Below are positions 24,112 through 34,588 of a DNA stretch of 64,000 bases, one piece after another; the first letter of the stretch is position 1, and the number at the start of each line of letters is the position of its first letter. Below the pieces are notes generated by a model. It made no database searches. It was given only the letters and a program-made list of their open reading frames with translations, and was not told the origin of the DNA. This DNA is from Marinobacterium ramblicola. GTDB lineage: Bacteria > Pseudomonadota > Gammaproteobacteria > Pseudomonadales > Balneatricaceae. Location of the stretch: the NCBI RefSeq assembly GCF_019084545.1, contig NZ_JAHREP010000001.1, positions 254,236-318,235 on the forward strand, in the 5' to 3' direction. The translations under genes were made by a program, and so were the position numbers.

Positions 24112-24771
24112 ATGCGACCGACCTTTGGTGTCGGCGTCCCCGTTAAATTGGTACTGTGCTTGCTGCCTGTCTTTTTGATTGTGCTGGGGTTGGGTATCTG
24201 GTTCGGCGGCCTGGATTCAAATGCTCCAAGATACAGCGATGAGAGTTCAGTGCAGGTACTGAGCGATTCCCCCGCTGCCAGATGGCTGAGACTGCCTGCT
24301 GATGAACGGGCGAGTGCATTGACTAGTGATTTTGTTGCGGCAGACGATGCGTTGCGAGCACGCGTTTTGCAGAACCTCGGGGAGTTCCGAGCAGCCTATA
24401 AGCAGTTGGCGCCATTTATGAAGGTAAGCGCAGCCCCGGGAGGGGAGGCAGGCTTGCAACTGGCGCAGCGCATCGGTAGCTCGCTTGCACACTACGGATT
24501 GGGACGTGCCGTCAAGGCAGATTCCCGTTTGTTACCGGATCGGCAGCGAGCCACGCTGGTATTGCGCGGTGCTCGCGATGATGCGGAGATCATTCAGCAT
24601 CTGCTGGCCGCTCTGTCGCCCTATCTCTCCGGCGACATCCTGGTACAGTTCGATGACTCCCGTCGTATCGACCAACTGGAGCTCTATCTGCTCGGCGAAC
24701 CGCGCTTCACTGCGCAGGGCGTGGCACTGTTCAGTAATACCGGTGGTGTGGTTGGGGGCTCATCGTATTAG
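24112..24771 (+). CDS. Hypothetical membrane-anchored protein
   Basis: Not recognised. A 219-residue protein with one N-terminal hydrophobic helix (about 10-30, LVLCLLPVFLIVLGLGIWF) and a soluble C-terminal domain, likely periplasmic. That domain is rich in Arg, Ala and Leu and ends with a glycine-rich GGVVGG tail. AGGA lies about ten bases before the ATG at 24112; another ATG at 24100 has no SD. Its base composition is intermediate between the AT-rich upstream DNA and the GC-rich genes downstream. Confidence 0.6.
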   Translation: MRPTFGVGVPVKLVLCLLPVFLIVLGLGIWFGGLDSNAPRYSDESSVQVLSDSPAARWLRLPADERASALTSDFVAADDALRARVLQNLGEFRAAYKQLAPFMKVSAAPGGEAGLQLAQRIGSSLAHYGLGRAVKADSRLLPDRQRATLVLRGARDDAEIIQHLLAALSPYLSGDILVQFDDSRRIDQLELYLLGEPRFTAQGVALFSNTGGVVGGSSY

Positions 24772-24854
24772 TGGTGATAACCGCCATAGATAGAGTTGGT
24801 CTGTGGCGGGAGTTCAGGCAAAGTGTTTGAACCTGTATTAACCCGGAAACCCGT

Positions 24855-25316
24855 ATGAGCAATGCATCCCCCAAAGCCGAGATCCAGAACGCCTCGCTGG
24901 ATGAGTTGGCCGATCTGAGCGAACTGTTCGATCTCTACCGAACCTTCTATGGCTATGCGCCGGACCTGGATAAAGCGGAAGCCTTTCTGCGCGAGCGCTT
25001 GGAACAGGGTAGCAGCATACTGTTATTGGCTCGGTTGCAGGGGCGCGCAGTGGGGTTCGTGCAGTGTTATGCCGGATTCTCGTCGTTGGAGTGCAAGCCG
25101 AGTTGGCTGCTGGGTGATCTGTACGTGCGCGAAGAGGCGCGGGGGCAGGGGATAGGCGCGTTGCTACTGGAGGTGACCAAACAGATGGCGTTGGAGGCCG
25201 GTTGCTGCGTGGTCGAGCTGTTCACAGCCAAAACCAATACGGTGGCGCGTGATCTGTATCAGTCCCATGGGTACCTGGAGGATCGCGACTTTCTACATTA
25301 CGAGCTCTTTCTCTGA
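24855..25316 (+). CDS. GNAT family N-acetyltransferase
   Basis: A 153-residue acetyltransferase of the GNAT fold. The acetyl-CoA pyrophosphate loop is REEARGQGIGALLL (about 92-105), preceded by the core strand SWLLGDLYV. The C-terminal motif AKTNTVARDLYQSHGY matches motif B. The acceptor substrate cannot be told from sequence. It ends five bases before the convergent diguanylate cyclase gene. Confidence 0.9.
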   Translation: MSNASPKAEIQNASLDELADLSELFDLYRTFYGYAPDLDKAEAFLRERLEQGSSILLLARLQGRAVGFVQCYAGFSSLECKPSWLLGDLYVREEARGQGIGALLLEVTKQMALEAGCCVVELFTAKTNTVARDLYQSHGYLEDRDFLHYELFL

Positions 25317-25321
25317 AGCGT

Positions 25322-27007
25322 TTAGACGTTTCGCGCGATCATGAACCGGTTTTTGCCGTTGTTCTTTGACCGGTACATCAACTGGTCGGCGAGTACAAGC
25401 AGTTCGCTGCCGTTATCGCCGTGGTCCGGATAGCAGGCGGCGCCGAGACTGAGCGTCACACTGATGTCGCGGTAGGTGGTAGCACCCTCCTGTATAACGC
25501 GCATCAGTATCTCCGACAGCATCTCGTCATCACCGCAGTTCGACAGGATAAATGCAAATTCATCGCCGCCGATACGGGCGAGCACGTCACAATCGCGTAC
25601 CAGATCTTTCAGTCGGGCGGCCAGAGTGCGGAGCAGCTCATCACCAGCCTCATGACCGTAGGAATCATTGACCAGCTTAAATCCATCCAGATCGATGTAG
25701 ACCACCGCCAGACGGTTACCGGCTCTCCTGCTTGAGGCGATGGCCTGGTTCAGGTGCTCCGAGAACAGACGACGGTTCGGCAGGCCGGTCAGCGAGTCGT
25801 GCATCGCCATGTGGCGGAGTTGTTCCTGCTGGCTTTTAATTTCACGTATGTCGGTGCAGACCAGGATGTAGTCCCGCATCTCGTCCTGCGTTGCGTCGAC
25901 AGTGGATAGGGACGCCAGAACCGGGATGCTACTCCCTGTCCGGTGCCGAAGTCGCAACTCTCCCCGCCATTCGTCGTCGCGTAGCTGAGATGAGCTCATA
26001 AGGGTATTCAGCGACAGTGGGCCGTCGTCACGAGGATCCACGAACAGCTCGGTTGCGCTCATTGAGCTGACATCATCGGCGGAGTATCCGGCCATCTCCA
26101 GCAGGGCCGCGTTGGTGCGCAGCAGGTGCTGTCGCCGGTCGAACACGAGAATCCCTTCCGCGCAATGTTTGAATACCGCATCAGCTAACTGCAACTGTGC
26201 TTCCGCCAAGTGTCTTTCGGTGACATCGATAACGCTGCCCCACATATACTTGAGCTCGCCATGCTGATCGAGATGCAGGTAATTTCGCTCCAGCAAGTGG
26301 CGAATCTCACCTTCGCGCACAATTCGATAGTTGATCTCATATGGCCGCGTGGAGGATTGCGATTCCCTTATCGCTTGTGCGACACGAGCCCGGTCATCAG
26401 GGTGCACCACCTGCAGGTAGGCTTCATAGCTGGCTTCGAACTGTTGCCGATCAAGGCCGAACATCTCGTACACGCTGTTCGACCAGCTCAGATGATCCTT
26501 TTCGATATCCCATTCCCAGGTACCGACTCCGGCATCACGTTGCACCTGGGCCAGCATCTCATCGCTCTCTAAGGCCGGGTAAAGTACCGCCATGACGGTG
26601 TGTGGGGCGATATCCGTGTGAGTCAGAGGGACAAGTTCAATCCTAACCGGGATTGAGCGGCCGGATTTGTGGCGGGCTGCCAAAGCGTTGAGCTGGCCCA
26701 TGGCTCTTGCCTTGCCTGACTGCACGAACATATTCCGCCAATGCTCGTGATGATGGCGCTGCTGCTCCGGTACCAGCTCCTCGACGCCAAGCCCGACTAA
26801 CTCCTGTTCATCGTATCCGAGCAGGCGAGCTGCAGCGCTATTGGCATAGTGTATTGTGCCATCACGTTCGACGGTCAAAACGGCATTCGGCAATTGATCG
26901 ATGAGTGCCGGAGACGTTGCGTTGGGGCGCCTATATCTGCTCCAGAACCAGAATTGCAGGAGCACAACCAGGACGAGGGCGCCCAAGGGTATCCAATCGG
27001 AAGACAT
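25322..27007 (-). CDS. PAS-containing diguanylate cyclase
   Basis: A 561-residue cyclase with one short N-terminal membrane segment (about 5-23), then three PAS domains (about 30-150, 160-270 and 275-395) and a C-terminal GGDEF domain. The active site RIGGDEF is intact and has an upstream RDCD inhibitory site at the usual five-residue spacing. Domain content suggests control by cytoplasmic ligands or redox state. It lies 70 bases downstream of the zinc-locus gene for the DUF3299 protein, so it could be read through from that operon. Confidence 0.92.
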   Translation of the reverse strand: MSSDWIPLGALVLVVLLQFWFWSRYRRPNATSPALIDQLPNAVLTVERDGTIHYANSAAARLLGYDEQELVGLGVEELVPEQQRHHHEHWRNMFVQSGKARAMGQLNALAARHKSGRSIPVRIELVPLTHTDIAPHTVMAVLYPALESDEMLAQVQRDAGVGTWEWDIEKDHLSWSNSVYEMFGLDRQQFEASYEAYLQVVHPDDRARVAQAIRESQSSTRPYEINYRIVREGEIRHLLERNYLHLDQHGELKYMWGSVIDVTERHLAEAQLQLADAVFKHCAEGILVFDRRQHLLRTNAALLEMAGYSADDVSSMSATELFVDPRDDGPLSLNTLMSSSQLRDDEWRGELRLRHRTGSSIPVLASLSTVDATQDEMRDYILVCTDIREIKSQQEQLRHMAMHDSLTGLPNRRLFSEHLNQAIASSRRAGNRLAVVYIDLDGFKLVNDSYGHEAGDELLRTLAARLKDLVRDCDVLARIGGDEFAFILSNCGDDEMLSEILMRVIQEGATTYRDISVTLSLGAACYPDHGDNGSELLVLADQLMYRSKNNGKNRFMIARNV

Positions 27008-27077
27008 CTTCTTTCGTAATAAACACTTCTGTCCGTGAAGTGCGGAGCATAGCCGTAAGGTTCAGCTTAGTACAACC

Positions 27078-27635
27078 TTACTGTGGGTTATCGGGAACAG
27101 GTTCTTCGTAGGGCTCGATCTGGAACGCCTCCAGTCGATAACCCGCTGTCCCGAGTTCGGTCGTGACGCGTTCGATCGTTAGCCGACCGGTAATCCATAC
27201 CGCGTCGTACAGGCTTTCCAGCCGTGTGCCAGGCTCGTAATGGGTGTCGATGATCTGATTCGATGGTGGTGGGGGGCTGTGGATGCAGGCACCGAAGTAG
27301 GGCACCAGGAAAAAGTGGTCGATAAGCTGATCCTCTCCCCCGAGGGGGACGACAAAACCCGGAATGCGCACCATGCGGCCGTTCATCTCCTCGACCACAG
27401 GGGCGGAGCTGAGTACCTGCTGCATATGATCCAGCATCGACTGAGCGCTGCTGTCGTAGTCATCTATGTTGTTGATGTCTACATCAGATCCATAAAGATC
27501 TTCAACGGTGAGGGTATAGTCCGGCGGCATCAGCTCATCCCAAGTGATCTCAGTGACCGCCTCTCCGTTCAGTGTGGCCGCCTGGATCGATGTTGCCAAC
27601 CATAAACTCAGGATCAGGGGTATCCAACTACGCAT
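27078..27635 (-). CDS. DUF3299 family periplasmic protein of the zinc locus
   Basis: A 185-residue protein with a signal peptide (about 1-19) and the DUF3299 signature PYFGACIHSPPPPSNQ, whose Cys and His could bind metal, plus a downstream LESLYDAVWITG strand. It is the last gene of a cluster of four (ZrgA-like, ATPase, permease, DUF3299), 32 bases after the permease. By position it probably works with the transporter in the periplasm, for example in zinc handling. Confidence 0.87.
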   Translation of the reverse strand: MRSWIPLILSLWLATSIQAATLNGEAVTEITWDELMPPDYTLTVEDLYGSDVDINNIDDYDSSAQSMLDHMQQVLSSAPVVEEMNGRMVRIPGFVVPLGGEDQLIDHFFLVPYFGACIHSPPPPSNQIIDTHYEPGTRLESLYDAVWITGRLTIERVTTELGTAGYRLEAFQIEPYEEPVPDNPQ

Positions 27636-27667
27636 ATCTTTTTACCTTCACACGACAGGTTTTGGGC

Positions 27668-28921
27668 TCAGGTTCTTGGGGTCAGTCCATCGGCCAGAGT
27701 GTAACGCCAAGCCTGCCAGGCGGGTAGAATACCGACCAAGGTCCCTGCAGCAAATACGAGTGCAAGTATCTGCCAGAGTTCCTTTGGCCAGCCAAGGGTC
27801 AGGTAAAGGCCGAAGGTTTCATACAGGCCCGTTTGCGCGAGAATAAGTGCGAACCAGAGCAGTGACAACCCAAAGCCGATACCGGCAGCTGTCAACAACA
27901 TCGCCTCCATTACCACAAGACTCAGCAGGTGCAGAGGGGAAGCACCAATTGCGCGTAACAGAGCGAGCTCGCGACGCCGTTGCTGCAACCCGGTCAACAG
28001 CACGCCGAGCATGCCGGTCAACCCCGCCAGCACGACGCAAGCCGATATCGCCAGCATCGCCTTTTCAGCAGTGCCGATCACTTGCCACAACTCCTGCAGC
28101 GCGACGCCAGGTAGAATGGCGAGCAGGGGTTCACCTGAAAATCCATTGATCGCCCGCTGCATCTGGAACACCTGGGTTTTCGATTTCATCCCCAGCAAGA
28201 CGGCAGTGATCTCCTTGGGTGTCAGCTCCATCTCTGCCAGTTTATTGGCGTCGACCGATAATCCAGGCATCGGCACGCCGGCACGCCAGCCAACATGGAT
28301 CGCGGTGATCGATTCAAGGCTGACCAGCAGCGACTGGTCGACGGGTGTTCCGCTGGGGGCCAGTATGCCGACCACTGTAAATGGCTGGTCCTTATGCTGG
28401 GAGAAGCTCGTGCTGCCGAGGCCATGTGCGATGACCAGTTGATCGCCAACCTGGTAGCCGAGTCGGTTGGCAACTTCAGCGCCCAGCGTTACCTCGTGTA
28501 TACCCTGAAAGGTACGGCCGCTGCTCAGCTGTAACTGGTGCTGATGACCGAAGCGATAACGCTCAAAAAACTCACTGCTGGTGCCGACGACGCGAAACCC
28601 CTTATGGGAGTCGCCCAGAGACAGCGGAACGGCCCATTCGACCGCGGAATCCCTGGCGATGCGCTGATAGCTTTGCCAGCGGATATTATTGGTGGCAGAG
28701 CCCAGGTGGAACACGGAGTAGAGCAGCAATTCGACCTGTCCTGTGCGGGCGCCAACGATCAGATCGGTGCCGGAGACCGTATTGAAAAAACCTTCACGCA
28801 TATCCTGGCGGACCTTCTCCACGCCAGTCAGAAGTGCGACGCTGAGGCCGATGGTCAGCACGCTGAGCAAGACAGTGCCGCGTCGGTTCAACAGGCTGCG
28901 CCAGAGCAGATCGATCAGCAT
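27668..28921 (-). CDS. FtsX/MacB-like ABC transporter permease of the zinc locus
   Basis: A 417-residue permease with the MacB-type layout: one N-terminal transmembrane helix (RRGTVLLSVLTIGLSVALL), a large periplasmic domain (about 45-280) and three C-terminal helices (about 285-310, 335-360, 380-405). LRRELALLRAIGAS is the typical coupling-helix motif. It overlaps the ATPase gene by seven bases. This architecture usually extrudes or moves substrates mechanically rather than importing small ions directly, so direct zinc transport is not shown. Confidence 0.88.
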   Translation of the reverse strand: MLIDLLWRSLLNRRGTVLLSVLTIGLSVALLTGVEKVRQDMREGFFNTVSGTDLIVGARTGQVELLLYSVFHLGSATNNIRWQSYQRIARDSAVEWAVPLSLGDSHKGFRVVGTSSEFFERYRFGHQHQLQLSSGRTFQGIHEVTLGAEVANRLGYQVGDQLVIAHGLGSTSFSQHKDQPFTVVGILAPSGTPVDQSLLVSLESITAIHVGWRAGVPMPGLSVDANKLAEMELTPKEITAVLLGMKSKTQVFQMQRAINGFSGEPLLAILPGVALQELWQVIGTAEKAMLAISACVVLAGLTGMLGVLLTGLQQRRRELALLRAIGASPLHLLSLVVMEAMLLTAAGIGFGLSLLWFALILAQTGLYETFGLYLTLGWPKELWQILALVFAAGTLVGILPAWQAWRYTLADGLTPRT

Positions 28922-29630
28922 GTCAGAGCCTCCTCGCTATTGCCGGTAGTGGCGCCCAGTTCCAGCGTTCTGTCAAAGTGGCTGGCGAGGCTGGCGTCAT
29001 GGCTGACAAACAGCAGGCTGGCGCCGCTGGCGCGGGTTTCCGCCATTAGCAGATCGATGAAGCGATCACGGTGCTCGCTGTCCAGCGCTGAGGTGGGTTC
29101 ATCGGCGATGATAAGCTCCGGGTTGCCGATCAGGGCTCGTGCCGCGGCGACCCTTTGCTGCTGACCGATGGACAGTGACGAGGTTCTGCGCCGGCTTTCA
29201 ACGACTTCGCCGAGGCCGAGTTCGCGCAGTAACCGCTCAGCCTCTTTAGCTACCGTACCGCCGCTCACTTTCGCCTTCTCGCGCCGACGTTTTGAGAAAC
29301 GACAGGCTAACGCCACGTTTTCTATCGGTGACAGCCAGGGTAAAAGATTGAACTGCTGGAATATCAATCCTATGTGATCGGCGCGCAGCTGGTCACGCCG
29401 ATGTGCGGAGAGCGTCTCCAGTCGTTCCCCGCAGATCGATATGGAACCCGAATAGCCGCCCTGCACGCCGGAGAGCAGGTTCAGCAATGTGCTTTTACCG
29501 CTTCCCGAGGGGCCGCGAAGAAACAGGCTACCGCCGGTCTCTATCTGCAGCCGAGGGATATCCAGTAGTGCTCGGGGCATATTGGGCCAGCCAAACGCCA
29601 GACGATCGATTTCAACAGTGTGAGAGGTAG

Positions 29631-29634
<4 letters not shown>
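28915..29634 (-). CDS. ABC transporter ATP-binding protein of the zinc locus
   Basis: A 239-residue ATPase with Walker A GPSGSGKST (41-49), a Q-loop (LIFQQFNLLPWLS), signature LSIGQQQR, Walker B LIIADEP and the switch histidine in FVSHDA. It belongs to the LolD/MacB-type branch that pairs with FtsX-like permeases, which follows directly. It overlaps the ZrgA-like gene by four bases. Confidence 0.93.
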
Positions 29635-30239
<605 letters not shown>

Positions 30240-30610
30240 ATGAGACTCCTTTTCTCTTAAGGGGCGGTTATCTGATGACGCAATGTTATATTATAACGTT
30301 TTGTTGTCCAAGGGTGCATGCGCCGCCTCACATTCTGCTCCCGCTAAAGGAGCTGGTATGAAGTGTCGACAATTGAGTCGTTAATGATTGAGTTTTGTTT
30401 ACTGGCACAGTTCCTCTGTATATGCGGCAACTTATAGCTGTTTCAGGTCAATGGAATGGTGTGCTAGGGCTGTGGCTAAGCCTTTTGTCGTATCTCATTT
30501 GTCGACAGATTCGGCTAGAGTGACTGTCGATAACGGGGAAGTGTCAACAATAATCGATAAACCCCGAACCCCAAGCGACCACAAATTTCTAGAATAAAAG
30601 GACCTGTGCC
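30240..30610. other. Divergent zrgA / prpE intergenic region
   Basis: The zrgA end contains the Zur operator. The remainder is AT-leaning sequence before prpE with an SD (AAGGACC) about ten bases from the start codon. No additional gene or structured RNA is evident. Confidence 0.5.
30283..30299 (-). promoter_or_regulatory. Zur operator of the zrgA operon
   Basis: The core GTTATA-T-TATAAC (30285-30297) is a perfect 13-bp palindrome and fits the gammaproteobacterial Zur consensus built on GTTATAATATAAC; the outer A/T pairs at 30282-30283 and 30299-30300 also match. It sits about 45 bases before the zrgA start codon, where a repressor would block the promoter. Confidence 0.88.
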
Positions 30611-32509
30611 ATGTCCTACCAAGCCGAATACAGCAACTCCATCCAGAACCCGGAAGGATTTTGGGCCGAGAAAGCCGCTGATCTGCCCTGGTACACCCCG
30701 CCGCAACAGATACTCTCCACCGATGACAACGGCATCTACCGTTGGTTCGCCGATGGCGAAATGAACACCGCCTATATGGCGCTGGACCATCATGTCGAAA
30801 GCGGTCGCGGAGATCAGGATGCGGTGATCTACGACTCTCCGGTTTCCGGATCGAAGCGCAAGCTGACCTACCGGGAGCTGCGCGATGAGGTGGCCAAGTT
30901 TGCCGGTGTGCTCAAGGCGCAAGGTGTCACCAAGGGTGACCGTGTCGTCATCTACATGCCGATGGTGCCGGAAGCGTTGATCGCGATGCTGGGTGTGGCC
31001 CGTCTCGGTGCGATCCATTCGGTGGTGTTCGGCGGTTTCGCACCGCACGAGCTTGCGGTGCGTATCGATGATGCTGAGCCGAAAGTGGTGGTGTCCGCCT
31101 CCTGCGGTATCGAAGTATCAAAGGTGATCGAGTACAAGCCGATGCTGGACCAGGCGATCGAGCAGTCCGCCCATAAGCCGCAGGCGTGTATCATCCTGCA
31201 GCGCCCTGAAGCGAAGGCCGAACTGATCGAGGGGCGGGATATCGATTGGGTTGAGGCGATGGCCAAGGCTGAGCCGGCTGACTGCGTTCCGGTCAAAGGC
31301 ACCGATCCTCTCTATATCCTGTACACCTCCGGCACTACCGGAAAGCCGAAAGGGGTGGTGCGTGACAACGGTGGCCATGCCGTTGCCCTGAAATACTCGA
31401 TGAAGGCGATCTACAACATGCAACCGGGCGACGTGTTCTGGGCGGCGTCTGATGTGGGTTGGGTCGTGGGCCACTCCTATATCGTCTATGGGCCGCTGCT
31501 AGCCGGGTGCACCACCATCGTGTACGAAGGCAAGCCGGTGCGCACACCGGATGCCGGTGCGTTCTGGCGTGTGGTTCAGGAGTACAAGGCCAAGGCGCTG
31601 TTCGCCGCGCCGACCGCTTTCCGCGCCATTAAGAAAGAGGATTCGGAAGCGCAGTTGCTGGCCAACTACGACATATCCTCGCTGGATACCATCTTCATGG
31701 CCGGTGAACGGCTTGACCCGCCGACCTATGACTGGACCGTGGGCAAGACCGGCAAACCGGTGGTCGACCACTGGTGGCAGACCGAGACCGGTTGGGCGAT
31801 CTGCGGCAACCTGATGGGGATCGAGCCGAAAACGCCGAAGGCGGGCTCTTCAACCCTGCCGGTACCGGGCTTCAACGTACAGATTTTGGGTACCGATGGG
31901 CAGGAGCTACCGCCTGGCGAGCAGGGCTCTATCGCGCTCAAGTTGCCGCTGCCGCCGAGCTGTCTGCCGACCATCTGGGGTGATTTCGAGCGTTTCCGTA
32001 CCGGCTACCTGTCCGATTTCCCCGGTTACTACACCTCCGGTGATGGCGGTTACAAGGATGAGGAGGGGTACGTCTTCATCATGGGCCGCACCGACGACGT
32101 GATCAACGTGGCCGGTCACCGCCTCTCCACCGGTGAGATGGAGGAGATCGTCGCGGCCCATCCGGCGGTTGCGGAGTGTGCCGTTATCGGCGTCAACGAT
32201 CCGCTCAAGGGGCAGGCGCCGATCGGGCTGGTGCTGCTGAAAGACGGCGTAGAGGTGGAAGAGGACCAGCTGCAGGGCGAGCTGGTAGCGATGGTGCGCA
32301 AGGAGATCGGTCCGATCGCCTGCTTCCAACGCGCGATCATCGTCCAGCGTCTGCCGAAGACCCGTTCCGGCAAGATCCTGCGCAAGCTGCTGCGCCAGAT
32401 CGCCGACGGTCAGAGCTATACCGTACCGTCGACCATCGACGATCCGGCCAGCCTGTCCGAGATCGAGTCGATCATGGACAGTCATGGTCTGGTGCAGCGT
32501 AACGGTTAA
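30611..32509 (+). CDS. prpE: Propionyl-CoA synthetase
   Basis: A 632-residue ACS-family ligase activating propionate to propionyl-Co[19 protein letters not shown] is characteristic of PrpE. Other motifs are WWQTETGW, YYTSGDGGYKDEEG and PKTRSGK, with the lysine near 588 that is inactivated by acylation in family members. The methylcitrate genes prpBCD are absent, so it stands alone here. A strong inverted repeat follows at 32577-32610. Confidence 0.94.
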   Translation: MSYQAEYSNSIQNPEGFWAEKAADLPWYTPPQQILSTDDNGIYRWFADGEMNTAYMALDHHVESGRGDQDAVIYDSPVSGSKRKLTYRELRDEVAKFAGVLKAQGVTKGDRVVIYMPMVPEALIAMLGVARLGAIHSVVFGGFAPHELAVRIDDAEPKVVVSASCGIEVSKVIEYKPMLDQAIEQSAHKPQACIILQRPEAKAELIEGRDIDWVEAMAKAEPADCVPVKGTDPLYILYTSGTTGKPKGVVRDNGGHAVALKYSMKAIYNMQPGDVFWAASDVGWVVGHSYIVYGPLLAGCTTIVYEGKPVRTPDAGAFWRVVQEYKAKALFAAPTAFRAIKKEDSEAQLLANYDISSLDTIFMAGERLDPPTYDWTVGKTGKPVVDHWWQTETGWAICGNLMGIEPKTPKAGSSTLPVPGFNVQILGTDGQELPPGEQGSIALKLPLPPSCLPTIWGDFERFRTGYLSDFPGYYTSGDGGYKDEEGYVFIMGRTDDVINVAGHRLSTGEMEEIVAAHPAVAECAVIGVNDPLKGQAPIGLVLLKDGVEVEEDQLQGELVAMVRKEIGPIACFQRAIIVQRLPKTRSGKILRKLLRQIADGQSYTVPSTIDDPASLSEIESIMDSHGLVQRNG

Positions 32510-32576
32510 ACCTGACAGTTCACTAAAAAAGAACGAAAACTCCAACGGCGTCAGGTTGCAATACAGGGATGTAAAT

Positions 32577-32610
32577 TACCCCTCCCGCGTATGGATGCGT
32601 GGGCGGGGTA
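32577..32610. terminator. Strong hairpin between prpE and the regulator gene
   Basis: The two arms (from TACCCC at 32577 and ending GGGGTA at 32610) pair over about 13 bp with one mismatch and two G-U pairs around a 6-base loop. It lies between convergent genes. T-runs are short on both sides, so it is probably a bidirectional terminator or an mRNA 3'-end protector. Confidence 0.6.
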
Positions 32611-32638
32611 CATGGATGTTTTCTGGCCGGACAGAAAA

Positions 32639-34588
32639 TCACCCGCGCATTCGGTAGCCGACTCCACGGATGGTTTCGATCCGTTCAGCCCTGTCACCCA
32701 GCTTACGGCGCAGGCCGCCGACCACTGTATCAACAACGTTGGAGCCGCCCTCATAGCGTGTTCCCCACACCTCGCGCAGCAGTTCGCCTCGGGATACCGC
32801 GCGCCCACGACAGGTGAGCAGGTGTTGCATGACGCCCGATTCCAGCGGTGTGAGTGATACCGCCTTTCCGTCAAGCATCAACTCATGGGCCGAAGGGTCC
32901 AGCTCCGATGAGCTCGTTATTAAGCCCAGCTCCCTGGCCGCCAAGTCGGAGAGCCAGCCATCTACCGATGCGGGGCCGAAATCGAGTACTGCACTGTGGT
33001 AGGTATGACCGTCGAGCCTTACCTCCTGACCTGTAAGAACCTCAAAACCCAGGGTTTGTGCTACAGGTGCATAACGCTGAAGATCCCGCACGGTCAGGTA
33101 GACCCTGCGCAGATTGGGGCGCAGTTCAAGATAGGTGCGTTTCAGGTCCAGCCAGAGTGAGGCCTGTTCAGCGCCGGGCGCTTCGCCATCTTGGGTGCTG
33201 AGCCAACGGCGGCAGAACAGGGCGGTCTGCTGCTCGGGTATCGGATTGCGTTGCAGGTGATCATGCCATTCTCGGGTGATCGGGTCCTGCTGCAACCACT
33301 CGGGTTCGACTCGTCGACTGTCAAGTCGACAGCAGAGTCCGTTGGGGCGGTGATTCTCTCCACGCACCACGACAAACGACTGCGGCAGGCGTTTCCACCA
33401 GGACAGCAGTATCCGAGCGGCCTGAGGGCCTTCGTGGTAGTGGATTATCTCGGCGATATCCCCAGTATCACCGGAGGTTGCGGGCTCAACCGCCTGTCGC
33501 GTGGTGCCGCTGGGAAAAAAGGCTTCCCGGGTAACCGGGTTTTCGATCAGATAGAGCATATCGGCTGTGTAGCGCCAGAGTTCGCCCGTTGAGGCGCTGC
33601 CCAGCTCATCCATCAGCTGCTGCCAGGCTCGCCGTTTGTAGGTACGGGCGCTGTCAGGATCGCGGGCCTTGACGGAGTGCAGGATCGCTTCGCGCACCGC
33701 GTCGTGTACCACCAGGCCATCGTTGCCGAACTCGACGTAGGCCAGGCGGGACAGCCGCTCGTAAAGGTCCTGTGGCGCCTGTTTGGGAAACAGGGCGCGT
33801 AACAGCGAGAGTGTGACACGGCGGGTCACGCTGACGGCTTCGAGTGCTTGCCGGGTTTGCGGATCCCGCACATCCTCAAGAAACATTTGCGTCAGAGTTT
33901 CGAGCACGTGCTGAAGTGAGTTGTCATTTAATCGCAGATCCAGGCGCTCCAGCATTGCTGACGCGGCCAGTTGCAGCGCCAATGGGTGACCCTGCAAGAT
34001 CGGCGCGATCTCGTTCGCACGCTCCAGGGGTAAGCCGAGCCGTTGCAGTAGTTCGACTGCGTCTTTCTCAACCAACGCGCCAAGTTCCATGGCCTTGAAC
34101 AGCTCGTGCCATCCAGCGGTTGTATACCATGCCGTAACTGGCCGTTCACGGCCGAATAGAAATATGCGGACATTGTCCGGCAACTGCGGGATGAAAATCT
34201 GACGCAGCCAGGTATCCAGTAGCCCGAAGCGCTCATAGGTATCCAGCGCCAATACAACGCGAGATCCCAGATCGATCAGGCGATCGGCTATGGTGCTCAA
34301 GGAACTTCCGTCACAACCTGCCGCCTGGCTCAACTCCCTCAGAAAGCCTTCGGCGGTAGGTTCTATCCGGCGACAGTCCAAACGCAACAGGGTCACGCCG
34401 TTTGCTCGCGAATGTTCGGCGAACATCGCCAGCAGCGTGCTTTTGCCGATACCGGCAATACCGTGCAAATGGACAACTCTTGGCCCGTCTTCCGCAAGGG
34501 CTGCACTGAGGTGAGCCAACTCCTTTGGCCGAAGGATGCGGTCATACCGCGCGTTTGCTGCGATCAGATCTCCAATCTGTCGGGCCAT
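32639..34588 (-). CDS. STAND-type ATPase with C-terminal OmpR-like winged helix
   Basis: A 649-residue regulator. The N-terminal P-loop ATPase has Walker A GIAGIGKST (about 43-51) and Walker B RVVLALDTY, then a helical middle of the MalT/STAND kind. A C-terminal winged helix follows (LTPLESGVMQHLLTCRGRAV; DTVVGGLRRKLG; IRGVGYRMRG), of the OmpR/PhoB DNA-binding type. Ligand binding to the middle probably drives nucleotide exchange and activation. The ATG at 34588 has GGAG eight bases upstream; 34669 is an alternative start. It is divergent from the DUF1326-DUF2182 pair, its likely target. Confidence 0.85.
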   Translation of the reverse strand: MARQIGDLIAANARYDRILRPKELAHLSAALAEDGPRVVHLHGIAGIGKSTLLAMFAEHSRANGVTLLRLDCRRIEPTAEGFLRELSQAAGCDGSSLSTIADRLIDLGSRVVLALDTYERFGLLDTWLRQIFIPQLPDNVRIFLFGRERPVTAWYTTAGWHELFKAMELGALVEKDAVELLQRLGLPLERANEIAPILQGHPLALQLAASAMLERLDLRLNDNSLQHVLETLTQMFLEDVRDPQTRQALEAVSVTRRVTLSLLRALFPKQAPQDLYERLSRLAYVEFGNDGLVVHDAVREAILHSVKARDPDSARTYKRRAWQQLMDELGSASTGELWRYTADMLYLIENPVTREAFFPSGTTRQAVEPATSGDTGDIAEIIHYHEGPQAARILLSWWKRLPQSFVVVRGENHRPNGLCCRLDSRRVEPEWLQQDPITREWHDHLQRNPIPEQQTALFCRRWLSTQDGEAPGAEQASLWLDLKRTYLELRPNLRRVYLTVRDLQRYAPVAQTLGFEVLTGQEVRLDGHTYHSAVLDFGPASVDGWLSDLAARELGLITSSSELDPSAHELMLDGKAVSLTPLESGVMQHLLTCRGRAVSRGELLREVWGTRYEGGSNVVDTVVGGLRRKLGDRAERIETIRGVGYRMRG

